64,000 nucleotides of DNA from G020348385 sp964538085. Its GTDB lineage: Bacteria; Acidobacteriota; Aminicenantia; Aminicenantales; Aminicenantaceae. The stretch covers positions 69,093-133,092 of the forward strand of contig CAZIDF010000009.1 of the NCBI GenBank assembly GCA_964538085.1. Direction: 5' to 3'. Each line of letters opens with the position of its first letter. Within the stretch, counting starts at the first letter, position 1. A model generated the notes under the pieces. It was given only the letters and a program-made list of their open reading frames with translations. It was not told the origin of the DNA and searched no databases. Below, in pieces: positions 1 to 7,837 of the stretch. The position numbers were made by a program, and so were the translations under genes.

Positions 1-148
1 GACCGTACAAGTGATCGGCTTCTTGGATAATTTTGTTATATTCGATGAGCTGTTGTGTTGAAACTTCAGGTTTTTGTTTCGAGACGCATCCCGAGAGTAA
101 AAAGGTCATCAGGGTGAGCAAGGCCGGGATGGATTGTTTACGAATCAT
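1..148 (-). CDS. Lipoprotein, N-terminal part only (cut by window edge)
   Basis: The minus strand opens with ATG at 148-146 and stays open to the window edge (49 codons). The product starts MIRKQSIPALLTLMTFLLSG followed by Cys21, a textbook lipoprotein signal peptide with an LLSGC lipobox, so the mature protein should be lipid-anchored in the cell envelope. The visible mature part is polar and charged (Lys/Gln/Glu) and shows no recognisable domain. Function unknown because the rest of the gene lies outside the window. Confidence 0.72.
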   Translation of the reverse strand, partial: MIRKQSIPALLTLMTFLLSGCVSKQKPEVSTQQLIEYNKIIQEADHLYG

Positions 149-218
149 CGCTATCCTTCATTTCTACCTTAACCTATTACGCCCCACTCCCTCAACCTGT
201 TTATCCTGAATTATTCAT

Positions 219-428
219 AAAATCTGCCGATTCAGGCATTCATTTTCATTAGAATAAAATTTACATACCATTAATACTAATCATCGGCAGATTTTACCCT
301 ACGGGCGAACCGATCTCACTGCATCGGCTTCGTCGCAGCCCATTCGCGGTATACAAATACAGCTTCATGGGCCACTTCCTTGTCGCTACAGCAATCTCGG
401 CCCGTGAATAATCCAGGTCCTGTCCCCT
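219..428. repeat. Palindromic, hairpin-rich intergenic repeat
   Basis: The space between the divergent lipoprotein and GntR genes (149-455) has no gene. It holds a perfect 13-bp inverted repeat (219-231 against 283-295). Next comes an imperfect hairpin around 303-330 (CGAACCGAT against ATCGGCTTCG) and a GCCCAT/ATGGGC pair around 338-374. The block ends with CCTGTCCCC near 419-427, the same nine bases that end the arms of the element at 39703-39845. This suggests a dispersed non-coding repeat (REP or MITE type); copy number cannot be judged from one window. Confidence 0.45.
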
Positions 429-455
429 ATTGAACAATTTTTTTCAATTATGGGC

Positions 456-484
456 TTGACAACGCGACTAAACTGTATTAATAT
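456..484 (+). promoter_or_regulatory. Sigma-70 promoter of the GntR-ABC operon
   Basis: TTGACA at 456-461 and TAATAT at 479-484 are separated by 17 nt, close to the ideal housekeeping promoter. It lies 26 nt upstream of the GntR start codon and is the only strong promoter seen before the five-gene operon. Confidence 0.8.
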
Positions 485-494
485 ATTAGTACAG
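473..494. promoter_or_regulatory. Palindromic operator overlapping the -10 box
   Basis: A 22-bp palindrome, CTGTA...TACAG around an AT-rich centre, matches its own reverse complement at 20 of 22 positions and covers the -10 element. Regulators of the YtrA subfamily bind long palindromes of this kind and repress their own operon. The regulator gene starts 17 nt downstream, so autorepression is the natural reading. This is inference from position. Confidence 0.65.
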
Positions 495-510
495 TAACAC
501 AGAGGGCAAA

Positions 511-915
511 ATGATTAAAGTCAACACATCAAGCTTCGTTCCCATTTATGAACAGATAAAAAAAGAGTTTAAAAAGGAGCTCTTTAGGGGGGATATAAAA
601 CCGAATGATCCATTGCCCTCCATAAGGGATTTGGCCACAGAACTCCTGATCAATCCCAACACCGTGGCCCGCGCCTATAGGGAATTGGAGATGGAAGGCT
701 TCATCTACACGCGTAAAGGAAAGGGTTGCTATGTTGCGGATGATTCCACAAAGCATATGATCGAAGAACGAAATTCAATCTTGTCACAGAGTTTTGACGA
801 AACGATTCGGGATGCAAAAAAATATGGCCTGCTCCCTGAGGAAATCAAAAAACTCTTCGGTGAGAGACTGAGTGTTTCTCAAGAAGTCATGGAAAAAGGA
901 GAAGACAATGAGTGA
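511..915 (+). CDS. GntR family transcriptional regulator, YtrA subfamily
   Basis: A 134-aa DNA-binding regulator. Residues 10-75 form the winged helix typical of GntR proteins (IRDLATELLINPNTVARAY, then ELEMEGFIYTRKGKGCYV for the wing). The remaining ~55 residues are a short charged helix, as in the YtrA subfamily, which lacks a large ligand domain and usually sits in front of ABC transporter genes. That is the case here: the stop codon overlaps the start of the ABC ATPase gene. It is expected to bind the palindrome at 473-494 and control the whole operon. The inducer is unknown; in YtrA relatives it is often cell-envelope stress. Confidence 0.9.
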   Translation: MIKVNTSSFVPIYEQIKKEFKKELFRGDIKPNDPLPSIRDLATELLINPNTVARAYRELEMEGFIYTRKGKGCYVADDSTKHMIEERNSILSQSFDETIRDAKKYGLLPEEIKKLFGERLSVSQEVMEKGEDNE

Positions 916-1783
916 TATTCTACGAGCGAAAAATCTATACAAGAGTTTTGGACGAAAACACGTTCTCAACGACTTCAGTATGTCTTTAGAAGAGGGGAAG
1001 GTTTATGGGCTTCTTGGAAAAAATGGGGAAGGGAAGACCACCTTGATCCGGATGATCATGGGTATCATTCCCTGTGACAAAGGCAAGATCCATTACAAGG
1101 AAAGTGAGATCAAATTCAATCATCCCCTTTATAAAAAAGAGGTGGGCTACATTGCTGAAGAGTCCATTTTTTTCGGCTGGATGACCATCCGGGACTTGAT
1201 GGCCTTTAATTCCTCTTTTTACTCCAAATGGAACGAGAACAGAGCCAAGGATTTGTTGGATCGGTTCGATCTGGAAGGAAGACTCAAGATCAAAACCCTT
1301 TCCAGGGGTATGAAACTCAAGCTGGGATTGATCGTTGCTCTGGCCGCAGAACCAGAGCTGTTGATACTGGATGATCCCACCTCCGGGATGGATGTTCCCA
1401 CTCGCCATGATTTTCTCAAAGGGATAATAAGCGAAATATTAGAACAGGGCACTTCGATTCTATTCTCATCCCATATGGTGCATGAACTGGAAGGGATCAT
1501 CGATCATCTAGGCATTCTTCATGACGGGAAACTCATCCTGGAAGACAACTTCGAAAAGGTGAAAAACAACGCAAAAAAAGTCCATCTTGTGTTTGATGGA
1601 TCCGTTCCCGATGGGATCGACATCGAGGGAATGCTGACCAAACAGACCGATGGCAATAAATGCGATCTTGGGATTTATCCTTGGAGTGAAGATGTGAAAA
1701 AAGGACTTGAAGCGCTGCATCCCACAAAGATGGATACGGAATCCATGACACTGGAAGAGATATTCATCCATTTTGTATCTTGA
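908..1783 (+). CDS. ABC transporter ATP-binding protein
   Basis: A 291-aa ATPase of the ABC-2 export type. The Walker A loop GLLGKNGEGKTTL, signature LSRGMKLKLGL and Walker B LLILDDPTSGMD are all intact, followed by a switch His (LFSSHMVHE). The chosen start (908) overlaps the regulator's last codons, follows a purine-rich AAAAGGAG, and gives a normal N-terminus; an upstream in-frame ATG at 872 lies inside the regulator gene. It should power the permease encoded next. The substrate is unknown. Relatives next to YtrA-type regulators often serve in peptide or antibiotic stress. Confidence 0.92.
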   Translation: MSDILRAKNLYKSFGRKHVLNDFSMSLEEGKVYGLLGKNGEGKTTLIRMIMGIIPCDKGKIHYKESEIKFNHPLYKKEVGYIAEESIFFGWMTIRDLMAFNSSFYSKWNENRAKDLLDRFDLEGRLKIKTLSRGMKLKLGLIVALAAEPELLILDDPTSGMDVPTRHDFLKGIISEILEQGTSILFSSHMVHELEGIIDHLGILHDGKLILEDNFEKVKNNAKKVHLVFDGSVPDGIDIEGMLTKQTDGNKCDLGIYPWSEDVKKGLEALHPTKMDTESMTLEEIFIHFVS

Positions 1784-1803
1784 AGGGGACACAGGAGGTT
1801 TTG

Positions 1804-3681
1804 ATGTTTGCAAAAATATTCATTAAGGAATGGAAAGAAAACGTTCTGATATTTTCTTTGGCCAACTTTATGATGGCTGCGTTGATCATCCTCAATTTAA
1901 CCGGCCAAGAAGAGATGACTATTTATTCCTCCGGCATGTTCCTGCTGCTGTTTTTGCCATTAGCGGCCCTTTTGATCGGCTCTGGTGGATTTTACACGGA
2001 ACACAAAGATAATGCCTGGATCTATCTCTTTTCCCGTCCGATCAAAAAAGAATCTCTCTGGATTTTTAAGTATGTATCCCAATTGAGTATCCTCATAGTC
2101 ATCTTTGTTATTTTTTATTTTGTCAGACGTTTTTTGCCCGGATTAGATAAGATCTTTCAAGATTTAGACCTGAATTATCCTGCCGCTTTCGGTAAGTTTA
2201 CTTTATCCTTGTATATTGTTATGCCCCTGATAGCTTTTACCATCTCTTTCTCCCTTTCCATGCTCCATGATAAACAGTTCATTGTCATTTTTGTGTCCAT
2301 CCTAATTGGCACAGCGCTGATATTTGCTTGGCAATATTATGTGTATTTTTTGTGGGCACAAGGATTTTACCTCAAAAATGAAGGGATTTTTTCTCTGTTT
2401 TTCACTTTGAGTTTTGTTTTTGCCTCGATCCTGACTCTTGCCAGATCGGATTTTTCCCAAGTGGGAAAGAAAATTTTTCGTTTCTCAAAATATTTGCTCA
2501 TCTTTCTCATTATCTCTTTCTTTATCAGCACGGTCTGGGTCACAAGAGGACAGATCTTTTCTTCCAACGGAAGCTTTTCCATCTGGTATGACCAAGTTTA
2601 TCAAGGCAGTCTTTATTTCCAAGATTTTAGACAAGGAATTTTGCGCTACAATCCGGATCGAGAGAAAATCGAAAAGCTGAACAAAGAGTCAAGGTTCTCT
2701 TTTGAATCTTTTTCCTTGAGAGCGGGAAAAATCCTATTCCTCCAGATCAAGAGCAGGAGGCAGTGGACTCACGATCTCTGGATCATGAATACCGACGGAA
2801 CCGGTGCAAGACCGTTGGTCGAGTCCTCCGAAAAGGATTCCCTGTTTTATAAGAAGCGAACAATATCCTTCATTCTTTCGCCCGATGCCAATAGAGTGGC
2901 TTTTATAACAACTCATGACGAAAAAGTAGGAGAGAGGAGTGTCCCGATTCACACGCTGTGGCGGATGAACACGGACGGAACAGGTTTGAAAAGCCGGATC
3001 CTGGATGTCCCTGAGTCGCATGAAGCTTCATTGATTTCCTGGCCTTCCTACGGAGATGATCTCGTTGTCCTGATCACTACGGGGCCATTTGTTCGCCAAA
3101 AATCTTCCCAGATAAGATTGGTTGATCTTGACGAGGATACAAGTCAAGTTTTGGCAGAAGATGTCCTCGTGCCTCCTGTCTGGCGTCTTTCTCCCAGCCA
3201 GGATTACCTGACGTATAAAATTCGAAATATCGATCAGAACAAAGAGAGTTTGATTATATTAGATCTCAAAAACCTGGAAACCACGGAATTGTTTTCAGCC
3301 AACTTCCTGAAGTTGTGGAAAGGGAAATGGAGTCCTGACGGCCGCAAACTTGCTTTTTCCAGAGAAAGAGAGTTGTGGGTATACGACATAATGGAAAAAA
3401 AGCTCGAAAAAATAAGCATACGAAATTATGAATATGAGATCGGATTCGACTGGACAATGGATGGACAAAAATTCATCCTCTTGGCTCCGGTCGACGGGGA
3501 GAATCAATTGGTCATCTTGGATAAAAAATTCCAGGAAGAAAAGACGATCAAGATCCCGATGCAATTCAAGGGAGCCATAACTGTCAGGGTTTTGGAAAAT
3601 GGAGCCATCCTGAAGGGAACGGTCAAGGGACACTTCTGGTATGTGGACCTCGAGACCGAAGAATGGAAAAAAGTCTATTGA
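1804..3681 (+). CDS. ABC-2 type permease fused to a TolB-like beta-propeller
   Basis: A 625-aa protein with two parts. Residues ~1-260 are hydrophobic with about six to seven membrane helices and match the permease expected for the preceding ATPase. Residues ~280-620 carry repeated propeller blades of WD40-like/TolB type, including two nearly identical turns (LWIMNTDGTGARPL and LWRMNTDGTGLKSR) and later SPDGRKLAFS. The start follows an AGGAGG at 1793-1798. The propeller follows the last helix, so it may form a large domain beside the channel. This fusion is not the usual ABC-2 architecture and suggests coupling of transport to binding of a peptide or protein. Substrate unknown. Confidence 0.82.
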   Translation: MFAKIFIKEWKENVLIFSLANFMMAALIILNLTGQEEMTIYSSGMFLLLFLPLAALLIGSGGFYTEHKDNAWIYLFSRPIKKESLWIFKYVSQLSILIVIFVIFYFVRRFLPGLDKIFQDLDLNYPAAFGKFTLSLYIVMPLIAFTISFSLSMLHDKQFIVIFVSILIGTALIFAWQYYVYFLWAQGFYLKNEGIFSLFFTLSFVFASILTLARSDFSQVGKKIFRFSKYLLIFLIISFFISTVWVTRGQIFSSNGSFSIWYDQVYQGSLYFQDFRQGILRYNPDREKIEKLNKESRFSFESFSLRAGKILFLQIKSRRQWTHDLWIMNTDGTGARPLVESSEKDSLFYKKRTISFILSPDANRVAFITTHDEKVGERSVPIHTLWRMNTDGTGLKSRILDVPESHEASLISWPSYGDDLVVLITTGPFVRQKSSQIRLVDLDEDTSQVLAEDVLVPPVWRLSPSQDYLTYKIRNIDQNKESLIILDLKNLETTELFSANFLKLWKGKWSPDGRKLAFSRERELWVYDIMEKKLEKISIRNYEYEIGFDWTMDGQKFILLAPVDGENQLVILDKKFQEEKTIKIPMQFKGAITVRVLENGAILKGTVKGHFWYVDLETEEWKKVY

Positions 3682-4961
3682 TGAAAAAATCATACCTGAT
3701 ATTTTTATTCTTCACTATTTCGGCAATTATTTTAATCGGTTCGACCAGTTATCCATTGTGTCAAGAAACGAAAATAGAACATCATAATGGAGTGACCATC
3801 ATTTCCAACCAAAAAACTCCCCAACCTGAAACCGGCATTCCTATCCGCCTCGTGTTCACAGAGGAGCTTTCCATCGGAGTGGAAGAGGGTGAGGAATACT
3901 ACATGTTCGGCAACCGGGTTTATTTCAACGTAGATGTGGATGGCAATTTTTACGTGAATGACTGGGACAAAAAATGTATCCGGAAATTCGACCCGGATGG
4001 AAAATACCTCCTCACCATCGGCAGGCCGGGACAGGGTCCTGGAGAATTTCAGAACGTGTGGCACCCCAGATTCGATAAAAACAACAACTTGTACGTTTCG
4101 GATAACGCGGGCAGTCGCAGAATCTCCGTTTTTAACAGAAGAGGAGAATTCCTAAAACTTATCAGGGTCCCGATAGATTTGAGAGACATCACCATCAACT
4201 CTCAGGGATACTATCTCGGCTATTATTCCACGATGATCGAAGACCCAAAGGGTGACTCAGCCACCACAGTTTTTGGACTGTTCGATATTAAATTTCAGCT
4301 CCTCAGGGAATTCCACAAAACGACACGTGAGTTCAAACCTCCCACAGGAAAGGGTGCAGATTCTCGAGCCCAATTTCTTGCAAATTTGCTGGGAGATGGT
4401 GCTTTTAAACCAACCACGACCTTCTTTATAGCCGAAGATGACCTCATCTATTTTGGCTTTCCTGATAGCTACGAAATAAAGGTGTTTTCTCCCGAGGGAA
4501 AGCTCCAAAAACTTATCCAGAGAGAGTACGATCCCATAAAAGTGGGGAAAAAACATATACAGGGCTTCATCGATATTCAAGAAAATGAATTCTTCCGGTT
4601 TACTCAGTATCCGGAGGATATGAAGGAAAAAGTGTATGAGCTAATCGAATATCCCAAACACAAACCTGCATACGATTCCTTCACCCTGATGGAAAACGGA
4701 TGGATCTTTGTGGTTGTGGACTACATCGAACCTGAATCCACACTCATAGATCTTTTCGACCGGCAGGGAAAGTACATCGCTCAGTTCGAGGCTATAATCC
4801 CGGTACAGAATTTAATTTTCAAGAACGGTAAAGCCTATGCATTGGCCATCGAAAATGACTACAGATACGTGAAAAGATACGGATGTGAATTTCAAGAGTA
4901 CAAAAAAAATAAATGGATAAGGAAAGATATGCCAAAACTGCCCAGAGAAAAGGGAACATGA
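3681..4961 (+). CDS. Exported six-bladed beta-propeller protein (NHL-like)
   Basis: A 426-aa protein that starts at the ATG overlapping the previous stop (TGATG). The first ~25 residues are a signal peptide (MKKSYLIFLFFTISAIILIG). After it come NHL-type blades, for example IRKFDPDGKYLLTIG followed by GQGPGEF, then further blades with FDRQGKYIAQF near the end. Six-bladed propellers of this family are secreted or lipid-anchored binding proteins of mostly unknown ligand. Tight coupling to the ABC genes implies a shared role, perhaps as an extracytoplasmic sensor or scaffold. No catalytic residues are recognised. Confidence 0.8.
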   Translation: MKKSYLIFLFFTISAIILIGSTSYPLCQETKIEHHNGVTIISNQKTPQPETGIPIRLVFTEELSIGVEEGEEYYMFGNRVYFNVDVDGNFYVNDWDKKCIRKFDPDGKYLLTIGRPGQGPGEFQNVWHPRFDKNNNLYVSDNAGSRRISVFNRRGEFLKLIRVPIDLRDITINSQGYYLGYYSTMIEDPKGDSATTVFGLFDIKFQLLREFHKTTREFKPPTGKGADSRAQFLANLLGDGAFKPTTTFFIAEDDLIYFGFPDSYEIKVFSPEGKLQKLIQREYDPIKVGKKHIQGFIDIQENEFFRFTQYPEDMKEKVYELIEYPKHKPAYDSFTLMENGWIFVVVDYIEPESTLIDLFDRQGKYIAQFEAIIPVQNLIFKNGKAYALAIENDYRYVKRYGCEFQEYKKNKWIRKDMPKLPREKGT

Positions 4962-6103
4962 AAAGACGAGTATATTTTTTATTGATATTGTCCATGTTTT
5001 TCTACTGTGGACCGAATAAAAGTGAACGGATCGAAAGGCTAATCGAAGACGGAGAGGAAGTGGTTGTCAATCATCTGGAGCCACACAAAATCAAAGGAGA
5101 GTCGTCTACATTCACCCTGGAAGAAGAATTCAGGATCGATACAGAAAGCGAGGATCTTGCTGATTTGGGCATTAGAGGTATAGATGAACTAGATGTGGAT
5201 TCAGGAGGGGACATATATCTTTCCACCGGCGAACAAGTGTTGAATTTCGACAACACCGGAGAGTTTGTCCAAGCCATCGGCCGGACCGGCCAGGGACCCG
5301 GCGAGTATCAGATGGCGACTGGACTGAGAATAACGGATTCCGGCCAACTGTCTTTTTTTGATGCAGAAAATTCCAAATTTTTATTTTTTAATCCTGACGG
5401 GACTTTGGCGAAAGAAATAAAAAAGACGGCGGGAATGTTCACTTTTGTAGGATTATATCTGGACAACGGCCATTTTTTGTTGAGAGAAAGAACCGATGAG
5501 CCGAAAAAGGGGATCAGAACTTTTCACTTTGTCCTCTTTGATGAACGTTTTGAAAAAATCACAGACCTGATTCCCAGCTTCTGGATAGAAATTCCCTATT
5601 TCCAGACCGATAAAATCAGCCTCCTGGGCTATAGCATGAGTCATGCCATAGCAGATGGAAAAATTTATGTTTCCAGCAATATAACGGACGATTTGGAAAT
5701 CGAAATGTATAACTTCCAGGGCGACTTGATCGGAAAAATAAGAAAAAAATCGGAAAGAGGAGCAGTTCCAAGGGAATATAAAGAAAGAGTCATCGAAAGA
5801 TGGAAAAGCTCCCCTGCGTGGGAAGAACTGAATTTCAAAGAGAAACATTATTTTCCCGATTATTTCCCTCCTTTCAAGGAATTGTGGGTCGATGAGGAAG
5901 GAAGAATTTTTGTGGAGACGTATGAAGAGGGTGCAGAACCAGATGAGATTCTTTTTCAAATTTTTAATCCGGATGGAATTTTTATCGGCACCAAATATCT
6001 CAAAGAAGCAAGGTCAAGAAAATTCAAAAACAATCATCTGTACTGTATATCCAGGAAAGAAAGTGGATTCGATGAATTGATTGCTCACAAAATTATTTGG
6101 TAA
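4958..6103 (+). CDS. Six-bladed beta-propeller, probable lipoprotein
   Basis: A 381-aa paralogue of the previous gene, joined to it by an ATGA overlap. The N-terminus MKRRVYFLLILSMFFY followed by Cys17 looks like a lipoprotein signal, although Phe-Phe-Tyr before the cysteine is a weak lipobox. The blade signature recurs as FDNTGEFVQAIG then GQGPGEY, and IFNPDGIFIG near the C-terminus. The two proteins probably arose by duplication. This is the last gene of the operon: 142 nt with a new ribosome-binding site separate it from the next gene. Ligand unknown. Confidence 0.78.
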   Translation: MKRRVYFLLILSMFFYCGPNKSERIERLIEDGEEVVVNHLEPHKIKGESSTFTLEEEFRIDTESEDLADLGIRGIDELDVDSGGDIYLSTGEQVLNFDNTGEFVQAIGRTGQGPGEYQMATGLRITDSGQLSFFDAENSKFLFFNPDGTLAKEIKKTAGMFTFVGLYLDNGHFLLRERTDEPKKGIRTFHFVLFDERFEKITDLIPSFWIEIPYFQTDKISLLGYSMSHAIADGKIYVSSNITDDLEIEMYNFQGDLIGKIRKKSERGAVPREYKERVIERWKSSPAWEELNFKEKHYFPDYFPPFKELWVDEEGRIFVETYEEGAEPDEILFQIFNPDGIFIGTKYLKEARSRKFKNNHLYCISRKESGFDELIAHKIIW

Positions 6104-6245
6104 GAATAATTGGGGCTTTCCCGCATAGTATCCCACATTCCGTTTGAGTTGACTACTCATTACTTTATTGTTAAATTGAGAAGAATTGTGCAACAACAGG
6201 AATAAGTCACTGAGTCAATTGTATATTTATCAAGGAGGCATAGGG

Positions 6246-7778
6246 ATGCTCAAAAAATCAGGTCTATTCAGCATCATGCTTTTGTGTGTTTTTTCCCTAT
6301 CTGTTTTTGCTCAGGAGATCGATCTTATCGATAAAGCTCCTCAGGCAAAATGGGGAACCACTGCCGGAGATACGCTTGCATTCGGCGCTGATGGAAGGGA
6401 ACGGGGAACAGTAAGGTATGAACATGATGGCGTTCTCGAAGATGGAAAACAACGCGCGAGGGTATTATATACCCATCCGCAATGGAAAGTTTATGGAAAT
6501 ATTCTCGGGACCTTTTCGGACATATCGATTCCTAAAGAAGGCGGAAAACTCATTATCGCAGGGGGATTTCTCCAGGGAGCACAGGCATCGGATGGCGTGA
6601 AATTTTCCGTCCATTTCAATCCGACAGCAGAAAGCACGGAGACTCCACAAAATGTGAAAGTGAAAAGACGGGTGCCGATGGATCAGAGAATGGGCATAGC
6701 CTCTGGCCGTGTTCTCGGGACCTTCGATGCCAAATACGACGGCAAGATCGATAGAGTGGAAGCGGATCTAAAAGATGTCGCAGGGCAGACCGGCGATATC
6801 ATCCTGGCTGTTCAGGCTATGAATACATCAGATTTTGACTGGGCTGTTTGGACGATTGCCAAGCTCGTTTTTGGAGATGTGCAAGAACCTACTCAACCCA
6901 TCCTGCATAAAACCCTCAGAGGACATAATAATCGGATTTACCGGGCCAGTTTCAGCCCTAACAGCCGGTATGTCGTCACTGCCAGCGGAGATAGCTTGGC
7001 CAAGGTGTGGGATGTGAATTCAGGGAACATGGTAATGGCGCTCAAAGGCCATTCCAGCCATGTTTTTTCTGCACAATTCAGTCCGAACAATAGCCGTGTG
7101 GTCACAGCAGGAGGAGAGACGGCCAAGATTTGGGAGGTTTCGACCGGTACCCAGATCAAAATGCTCATCGGACATTCCAAGAGAGTCTCCTCAGCCGCAT
7201 ACAGCCCGGATGGGGGGGTGATCGTGACAACGAGCGAGGACGGAACAGCCAAGCTCTGGAATGCTCAAACCGGAAAAGAGATCCGATCTATCGACGTCAA
7301 ACAGGGCTGGGTTTATGATGCCGCTTTCCATCCCAACGGCAAGTCCGTGGTTATCGGAGCCCAAGGCGGTTTGGTCGGTCTCTGGGATGTTGCAAATGGC
7401 CGTCAAATCCGGACGTTTTCCGGGCATACCAGGGCGATCACTTCGGTCGCTTTCAGCCCGGACGGTCGCTTTATCGGGACCTCCAGCATAGACAACACGG
7501 CGAAAATTTGGGAGGCGGGGAGCGGACGCTTGGTGCAAACACTGCAAGGCGACACCATCGGTCAGGTGAGCTTCAGCGCGGATAACAAATATGTCATCAC
7601 CGCCAATGTGGGAGGAGTAGCCAAAGTGTGGAACATCCAGGATGGAAAAGAGTTGATGACGATCGAGCACTCTTCACCCGCACAACGCGTTTTTTCTGCA
7701 ACGTTTAGCCCAGATGGGAAGTATATAGTTACAGCTGGCGATGATCAGACAGCCAAGATTTGGAGAATGACAAAATAA
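6246..7778 (+). CDS. Secreted WD40-repeat protein with an N-terminal extension
   Basis: A 510-aa protein starting at the ATG 7 nt after AAGGAGG (6232-6238). The signal peptide (MLKKSGLFSIMLLCVFSLSV, cleaved near FAQ) is followed by ~200 residues of unrecognised, probably beta-rich sequence. Seven WD40 repeats then run to the C-terminus; five of the seven carry the clear ...GH...FSPD...T...D...AK[IVL]W pattern and the fourth and sixth lack the GH. Seven repeats fit one closed seven-bladed propeller. WD40 proteins are binding platforms; an exported one probably acts in the periplasm or at the surface. Partner unknown. Confidence 0.85.
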   Translation: MLKKSGLFSIMLLCVFSLSVFAQEIDLIDKAPQAKWGTTAGDTLAFGADGRERGTVRYEHDGVLEDGKQRARVLYTHPQWKVYGNILGTFSDISIPKEGGKLIIAGGFLQGAQASDGVKFSVHFNPTAESTETPQNVKVKRRVPMDQRMGIASGRVLGTFDAKYDGKIDRVEADLKDVAGQTGDIILAVQAMNTSDFDWAVWTIAKLVFGDVQEPTQPILHKTLRGHNNRIYRASFSPNSRYVVTASGDSLAKVWDVNSGNMVMALKGHSSHVFSAQFSPNNSRVVTAGGETAKIWEVSTGTQIKMLIGHSKRVSSAAYSPDGGVIVTTSEDGTAKLWNAQTGKEIRSIDVKQGWVYDAAFHPNGKSVVIGAQGGLVGLWDVANGRQIRTFSGHTRAITSVAFSPDGRFIGTSSIDNTAKIWEAGSGRLVQTLQGDTIGQVSFSADNKYVITANVGGVAKVWNIQDGKELMTIEHSSPAQRVFSATFSPDGKYIVTAGDDQTAKIWRMTK

Positions 7779-7837
7779 CACCATAGAAACAGTCTTATAA
7801 TTTGGTTGAAGATTTGAGAATCCTATAGGTTAGGTCC

